Under the pieces are notes generated by a model, which saw nothing but the letters and a program-made list of their open reading frames with translations, was not told where the DNA came from and made no database searches. Position numbers and translations under genes: made by a program. A stretch of 9,817 nt of DNA from an uncultured Collinsella sp. (GTDB taxonomy: Bacteria > Actinomycetota > Coriobacteriia > Coriobacteriales > Coriobacteriaceae), in contig URBM01000072.1 in the NCBI GenBank assembly GCA_900545995.1, positions 1 to 9,817 on the forward strand. Reading direction: 5' to 3'. Of the stretch, positions 6,108 through 9,817 are shown piece after piece. The number at the start of each line of letters is the position of its first letter. The stretch's first letter is position 1.

Positions 6108-7516
6108 GTGAGCACCCCCAACAAACCGACCGCACGCTGCGCGATACCCGCATTCTGACGCTTCGCATTTGGGCTGTCGTCGGTTGCATCGTCATCGCCG
6201 CCGTCATCTTTAACCTTATGGGCATCCTGGCACCGGTTATTGAGTTTCTTGCCGTCGGCTCCATCATTGCTTTTGTGATGTCCCCGATCACCAACTGGCT
6301 CGAGCACCATGGCGTGAATCGCGGCATCGGTTCGCTTATCGCGCTTATTGTGGTCGTTGCTGTGCTCGTCGGTGTCGTTTGCATCTTGTCGCCGATTCTC
6401 TTTGGTCAGATCATGGAAGTCCTGAGCCGCCTGCCCGAGCAGCTTCGTGTTGCGGGTGGCGACCTCAACGAGATGATCTCGCATGCCAAGACGCTCAACA
6501 ACACGCCGCTCAAGGAGTATCTGGACGATAATCTTTCGTCGCTGGTTGCCGTGGCATCGAAGTATGTGTCTCAGATCGCTGCCGAGCTTGGCCGCGGTGT
6601 GTTCCCGCTCATCACCAATACAGCCTCGCAGTTGTTCGTGATCTTCCTTGGTCTGGTGCTTGCGTACTGGATGGCCTGCGACTACCCTCGCATGCACCAC
6701 GAGATTTGCACCATCATCGGTCAGGAGAAGGAGACCTCGTACCGCTTTATGGTCGCCATCCTTTCTCGCTCTGTCGGCGGCTACATGCGCGGTATGGTCG
6801 TGACGTCCATCTGCGGTGGTTTCCTCGCCTTTATCGGTTTTATGATCATCGGCCATCCGTATGCGGCGCTCATGGCCATCTTTACCGGCATCATGCATTT
6901 GGTTCCGGTCGTCGGTCCCTGGGTGAGCGCAGCAATCGCCACAGTGCTCGGTTTCATGTTCAGCCCCATGTTGGCGTTATGGACGCTCATCGTGACGATG
7001 GTCGCTCAAAACGTCACCGATAACGTAATTTCGCCTAAGGTCATGCAGAGCTCGGTGCAGGTGCATCCCATCATGAGCCTCACGGCGCTCGTTATTGGCT
7101 CGGCACTCATGGGTCCTATTGGCATGATCATTGCCATTCCGCTGTGCGCAGCCCTCAAGGGCATTTTCGTCTACTACTTTGAGAACGAGACCGGCCGCCA
7201 GCTTGTGGCCTATGACGGCGCCGTGTTTAAGGGCACGCCGTACCGCGATGCCGATGGCAACCCGGTCGCCGCCTATGACGCGCTCGGGGACGATACGTTC
7301 ATCTATGAGTCCGAGCTCATCGGCAACGAGACCGCGCCCGAGGCCAAGGCTATGCCCAAGCCCGAGCTCGATAATCCCTGGATCAAGCTCTCGGGTCTTC
7401 AGCCCGATGCCACGGGTTTCTTCAAGAATCCCTTCGCCAAGGATGACGATTCCAACTCTGATGACGATACCAAAACCGGCATCGACGGGTCCATGGACGA
7501 TTCGGATTCTAAATAG
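6104..7516 (+). CDS. AI-2E family (UPF0118/PerM-TqsA-like) transporter with long acidic tail
   Basis: A 470-residue polytopic membrane protein. Hydrophobic segments run through about residues 20-100 and 165-355, with a soluble-looking section (about 105-160) between them as in AI-2E family permeases. The C-terminal core block is diagnostic: GIMHLVPVVGPWVSAAIATVLG, then AQNVTDNVISPKVMQSSVQVHPIMSLTALVIGSALMGPIGMIIAIPLCAALK. Characterised relatives export AI-2 or act as Na+(Li+)/H+ antiporters, so the substrate here is open. About 110 hydrophilic, Asp-rich residues (360-470) follow the last helix, longer than in simple family members. The start ATG overlaps the sigma stop (ATGA, 6104-6107). The only GGAG (6087-6090) is 13 bases away, so translation probably depends on coupling. 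No terminator follows directly; the next + strand terminator is at 7855-7884. Confidence 0.9.
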   Translation: MSEHPQQTDRTLRDTRILTLRIWAVVGCIVIAAVIFNLMGILAPVIEFLAVGSIIAFVMSPITNWLEHHGVNRGIGSLIALIVVVAVLVGVVCILSPILFGQIMEVLSRLPEQLRVAGGDLNEMISHAKTLNNTPLKEYLDDNLSSLVAVASKYVSQIAAELGRGVFPLITNTASQLFVIFLGLVLAYWMACDYPRMHHEICTIIGQEKETSYRFMVAILSRSVGGYMRGMVVTSICGGFLAFIGFMIIGHPYAALMAIFTGIMHLVPVVGPWVSAAIATVLGFMFSPMLALWTLIVTMVAQNVTDNVISPKVMQSSVQVHPIMSLTALVIGSALMGPIGMIIAIPLCAALKGIFVYYFENETGRQLVAYDGAVFKGTPYRDADGNPVAAYDALGDDTFIYESELIGNETAPEAKAMPKPELDNPWIKLSGLQPDATGFFKNPFAKDDDSNSDDDTKTGIDGSMDDSDSK

Positions 7517-7522
7517 GCCCCA

Positions 7523-7762
7523 TTAACGTTTCTTGAAGTTGTAAATGACAAGAAACGCGAGCAAAGCGATTGATAAGGGACCGGCAACATAGAAAAAGAG
7601 AATGTCAATTGCGCGTAAAGTGTAATAAGCCTTATCGCCGGACATTACTGCATACAACACGTAGCCAAATGCTGGTTGGTTTGCGTACCAGCAGGAGAAA
7701 GCCAATAGCGTTAAAAGTGCCGCTAACAGAAGTGCATTGAGGAAAAATCGTTTGCTTTTCAT
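7523..7762 (-). CDS. Small membrane protein of unknown function
   Basis: A 79-residue protein, basic at both ends (MKSKR and NFKKR), with a strongly hydrophobic N-terminal helix (about residues 6-26) and a C-terminal one (about 50-75). A moderately hydrophobic GYVLYAVMSG stretch lies between them. I do not recognise a family. The start is convincing: GGAAGGAG (complement of 7769-7776) lies six bases before ATG 7762. The gene points against all its neighbours and stops six bases from the AI-2E gene stop, so the two converge tail to tail. A hand count over 7561-7740 gives 81 G/C of 180 (45%), well below the roughly 60% of flanking genes, suggesting recent acquisition or weak codon selection. 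The good ribosome site and hydrophobic pattern argue that it is real; it is not a shadow of a + strand gene. Confidence 0.65.
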   Translation of the reverse strand: MKSKRFFLNALLLAALLTLLAFSCWYANQPAFGYVLYAVMSGDKAYYTLRAIDILFFYVAGPLSIALLAFLVIYNFKKR

Positions 7763-7854
7763 CGATCGCTCCTTCCGGGTGACTCTTATATGTAATTCTA
7801 CAGCAGTCCTTTTTCAAAGGATCGCACAGTACTAAATAACGTGCACTTTCGCTG
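7763..7854. other. Intergenic gap between the small reverse gene and the terminator upstream of alaS
   Basis: An AT-rich stretch holding the upstream region of the reverse gene. It contains a short inverted repeat TCCTTT-TTC-AAAGGA (7807-7821) that could be an operator. On the - strand, hexamers like TAGAAT and TATAAG occur, but none has a well-placed -35. I see no gene or RNA here. Confidence 0.35.
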
Positions 7855-7884
7855 GAGGGTCGCTGTTTGGCGGCCCTCTTTTTT
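7855..7884 (+). terminator. Strong Rho-independent terminator upstream of alaS
   Basis: GAGGGTCGC (7855-7863) pairs with GCGGCCCTC (7870-7878) over nine base pairs including one G-U, with the loop TGTTTG, followed by six T (7879-7884). An outer repeat GTGCA (7841-7845) and TGCAC (7884-7888) could extend the structure. It faces the + strand, so it probably ends the 4357-7516 operon after reading antisense through the small gene, or insulates alaS. Confidence 0.85.
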
Positions 7885-7910
7885 GCACAGGCGCGGTGGG
7901 ATGGTAATAT
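7882..7910 (+). promoter_or_regulatory. alaS: Candidate alaS promoter
   Basis: TTTGCA (7882-7887, four of six -35 matches) lies 17 bases before TAATAT (7905-7910), and TGG just upstream of that hexamer gives an extended -10 (TGn). Initiation near 7917 would leave a leader of about 40 bases. The leader holds a five-base-pair hairpin, GTTTC (7926-7930) with GAAAC (7936-7940). No T-box signature (TGGNACCGCG) is present, so tRNA-sensing attenuation is not indicated. Confidence 0.4.
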
Positions 7911-7956
7911 CGTAACGTTTGAACTGTTTCGATGTGAAACCGAGGAGATTCCCTCT

Positions 7957-9780
7957 ATGAGTGCTGACTACCCGTCAATGACTACGGCCGAGATTCGCTC
8001 TAAGTTCCTCAACTTCTTTGAGGAGCGCGGTCTTAAGCTCTATCCTTCTTCGTCCCTCGTCCCCGACGATCCTTCGCTGTTGCTTGCCAACGCCGGCATG
8101 AATCAGTTTAAGGAGTACTACCAGGGCAAGAAGACCATGAAGGAGATCGGCGCGATCTCCTGCCAGAAGTGCGTCCGCACCAACGACATCGATTGCATCG
8201 GCGAGGACGGCCGTCACCTGTCCTTCTTTGAGATGCTCGGCGACTTCTCCTTTGGCGGCGTCTCCAAGCAGCAGGCCTGCGCTTGGGCCTTTGAGCTCAT
8301 CACCAAGGAGTTCAAGCTGCCGCTCGATCGCCTGTACTTCACCGTCTTTACCGAGGACGACGAGACCCATGACGTATGGCGCTCCCTGGGCGTTGCCGAG
8401 GACCACATCTCCCGCTTGGGCGAGGACGACAACTTCTGGGCCGCTGGCCCCACCGGTCCCTGCGGTCCGTGCTCTGAGATCTACTTTGACATGGGCGAGG
8501 AGGTCGGTTGCGGCAGCCCCGACTGCAAGCCTGGCTGCGACTGCGATCGCTTCCTTGAGTTCTGGAACCTCGTGTTTACCCAGTACGACCGCCAGGAGGA
8601 TGGCTCCATGCCGGAGCTGCCGCACCGCAACCTCGATACGGGCATGGGTCTGGAGCGCATGGCCGCCATCATGCAGCACAAGACCGCTAATTACGACGGC
8701 GATCTGATGCAGCACCTCATCAAGCTGGGCGAGAAGATCAGCGGCAAGACCTATGACGCCGACGATTACTCCGGTGCCAGCCGCTCCCTGCGCATCATCG
8801 CGGATCACTCTCGTGCCGTCGACTTTATGATCTCGGACGGCATTCTCCCCGGTAACGAGGGTCGCGAGTACGTCCTTCGCCGCCTGCTCCGCCGTGCCGT
8901 GTTCCACGGTCGCCTGCTGGGCATCGAGGGCGCCTTCCTGACCAAGTTCATTGATGAGGTCAACGCCCAGATGGGCGAGGCCTATCCCGAGCTGCTCAAG
9001 AACGTCGCGCTCGTCAAGGGTATCGTCGCTTCCGAGGAGGAGCGTTTCTCCACGACGCTCGACAACGGTCGCGTCTACCTGGACGAGGCCCTGGCCGCGC
9101 TTGCCGAGGGTGCTGTCCTTCCGGGCGACGTTGCCTTTAAGCTGCACGACACCTTTGGTTTCCCCATCGACCTGACCGTCGAGATCGCCGGCACCGCTGG
9201 CCACGACGTCGACATGGACGGCTTCACCGCCTGCATGGAGGACCAGAAGGCCCGCGCCCGCGCCAATGCCAAGGGCGACGCCTGGGGCAGCTTCAACGAC
9301 GTGTGGGTCGAACTTTCCGACAAGGTCGCCGCGACTGAGTTCGACGGCTATGACAACGATGCGATCGTAGGCGCCAAGGTTGTTGCCATCGTGCGCAACG
9401 TCGAGTCCGTCGAGTCCGCTGCCGCCGGCGAGGACGTCGAGGTCGTGCTCGACCGCACCCCGTTCTACGCCGAGATGGGTGGCCAGCAGGGCGATGCCGG
9501 CGAGCTTTTCGCCGAGGGCGTTGCGCTGACCGTTTCCGATACCAAGAACCACAATGGCCTGTATGCTCACGTCGCCCACGTTGCCGAGGGCACATTGACC
9601 GTCGGTGCTACCGTGACCGCCGCGCTCGACGCCGAGCGCCGTGGTTTCCTGCGCCGCAACCACACCGCCACCCACCTGCTCGACGCTGCGCTTAAGCAGG
9701 TCCTGGGCGAGCATGTCTCCCAGGCTGGCTCGCTGGTGACGCCCGAGCACCTGCGCTTTGACTTCACGCACTTCGAGGCC
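7957..9780 (+). CDS. alaS: Alanyl-tRNA synthetase (3' partial, cut by adapter)
   Basis: Class II synthetase charging tRNA-Ala in the cytoplasm; 608 residues are visible of the roughly 880 usual. The N-terminal catalytic core shows LVPDDPSLLLANAGMNQFK, motif 2 with Arg86-His87 in RHLSFFEMLGDFSFG, GPTGPCGPCSEI (Cys169-Glu174) and motif 3 DTGMGLERM (Gly229-Arg234). The tRNA-recognition part follows (SLRIIADHSRAVDFMISDG, NEGREYVLRRLLRRAV). The editing domain has HxxxH at His569 and His573 in RNHTATHLL. A Cys cluster, CGSPDCKPGCDC, precedes RFLEFWN as in many bacterial homologues. The second half of the editing zinc site and the C-Ala domain are absent because genuine sequence ends at about 9780 after FTHFEA; what follows is adapter. 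Start ATG 7957 is preceded by AGGAG (7943-7947) nine bases upstream. The gene is expected to be intact in the organism. Confidence 0.97.
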
Positions 9781-9817
9781 TGTCTCTTATACACATCTCC
9801 GAGCCCACGAGACATCT
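9780..9817 (+). other. Nextera transposase adapter remnant (non-genomic)
   Basis: CTGTCTCTTATACACATCT (9780-9798) is the 19-base Tn5 mosaic end used in tagmentation libraries. CCGAGCCCACGAGAC (9799-9813) is the rest of the Nextera read-2 adapter. The last four bases, ATCT, are probably the first bases of the i7 index, or of the P7 tail if the index was lost. In the alaS frame it reads CLLYTSPSPRDI, a peptide familiar as an adapter artefact in protein databases; the reverse strand gives MSRGLGDVYKRQ. It should be trimmed. Base 9780 could be genomic or adapter. Confidence 0.98.

Noticed and set aside
6065..6898. A 277-codon open frame on the - strand opposite the AI-2E permease
   Set aside because: His/Asp/Arg-rich low-complexity mirror of a hydrophobic conserved protein.
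7780..7956. T-box riboswitch or other tRNA-sensing leader before alaS
   Set aside because: A terminator is present, but no TGGNACCGCG antiterminator bulge, specifier-loop layout or AG-rich motif was found, and the candidate promoter lies downstream of the terminator.
7975..9771. A 598-codon open frame on the - strand opposite alaS
   Set aside because: It is the mirror of a clear alaS coding frame. Strong G/C third-position bias removes stops on the opposite strand; the translation is low-complexity (Val/Gly/Leu/Asp) without recognisable domains and no ribosome site was noted.
9567..9815. A reverse open frame beginning MSRGLGDVYKRQ
   Set aside because: Its start lies in the Nextera adapter; this N-terminus is a familiar sequencing artefact.
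1..9817. Defence system, prophage, insertion sequence, CRISPR array or tRNA cluster
   Set aside because: No transposase, integrase, nuclease, toxin-antitoxin, repeat-spacer pattern or tRNA cloverleaf was found; the recognised genes are housekeeping, envelope or regulatory.

Overview
The window looks like one short metagenome or draft-assembly contig from a moderately high-GC actinobacterium. The best guess is a gut Coriobacteriia, Collinsella-like. This rests on codon usage dominated by C/G third positions, AGGAG-type ribosome sites, the gene content, and a hairpin carrying GGGGACAGGCACC that I associate from memory with Collinsella-type genomes. I could not run a taxonomic search. Nine protein genes are recognisable: eight on the + strand and one small AT-richer gene on the - strand. 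There are no rRNA or tRNA genes, CRISPR arrays, insertion sequences or origins that I can see.

Layout. 1-1063: 3' part of a processive family 2 glycosyltransferase with C-terminal membrane helices, ending at a 12-bp terminator hairpin (1072-1120). 1145-1567: a minimal A24-type prepilin peptidase. 1599-2846: an HD-domain dGTPase-like protein. 2907-4256: the AAA+ ATPase RarA. 4357-7516: a tightly packed four-gene operon with 8-bp overlap, 1-nt and 4-bp-overlap junctions. It encodes a DUF948-like membrane coiled-coil protein, an RsbW-like anti-sigma protein whose ATP-binding motifs look lost, a SigB/SigF-family sigma factor, and an AI-2E/UPF0118 family permease. 7523-7762 on the - strand: a small two- or three-helix membrane protein of about 45% GC in an otherwise about 60% GC region. 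7855-7884: a strong + strand terminator. 7957-9780: alaS, cut off after residue 608.

How the genes fit together. rarA, dgt and alaS are housekeeping genes for replication-fork and nucleotide-pool maintenance and for translation. The DUF948/anti-sigma/sigma/AI-2E block is a probable general-stress or envelope-stress regulatory operon sitting between rarA and alaS. The anti-sigma gene overlaps the upstream membrane-protein gene and lies one base from the sigma gene, so the three products are probably made in a fixed ratio. No anti-anti-sigma (RsbV-like) gene is present, and the anti-sigma protein lacks the Asn of the kinase N-box. Classical partner switching by phosphorylation is therefore doubtful here.

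Caution. The last 38 bases (9780-9817) are not genomic. They match the Nextera transposase mosaic end plus read-2 adapter and create the well-known artefact peptide CLLYTSPSPRD in the alaS frame. The alaS truncation is therefore an assembly edge, not biology. I found no convincing new defence or mobile system. The most unusual biological items are the degenerate anti-sigma protein with its operon, and the AT-rich reverse gene between that operon and its apparent terminator.
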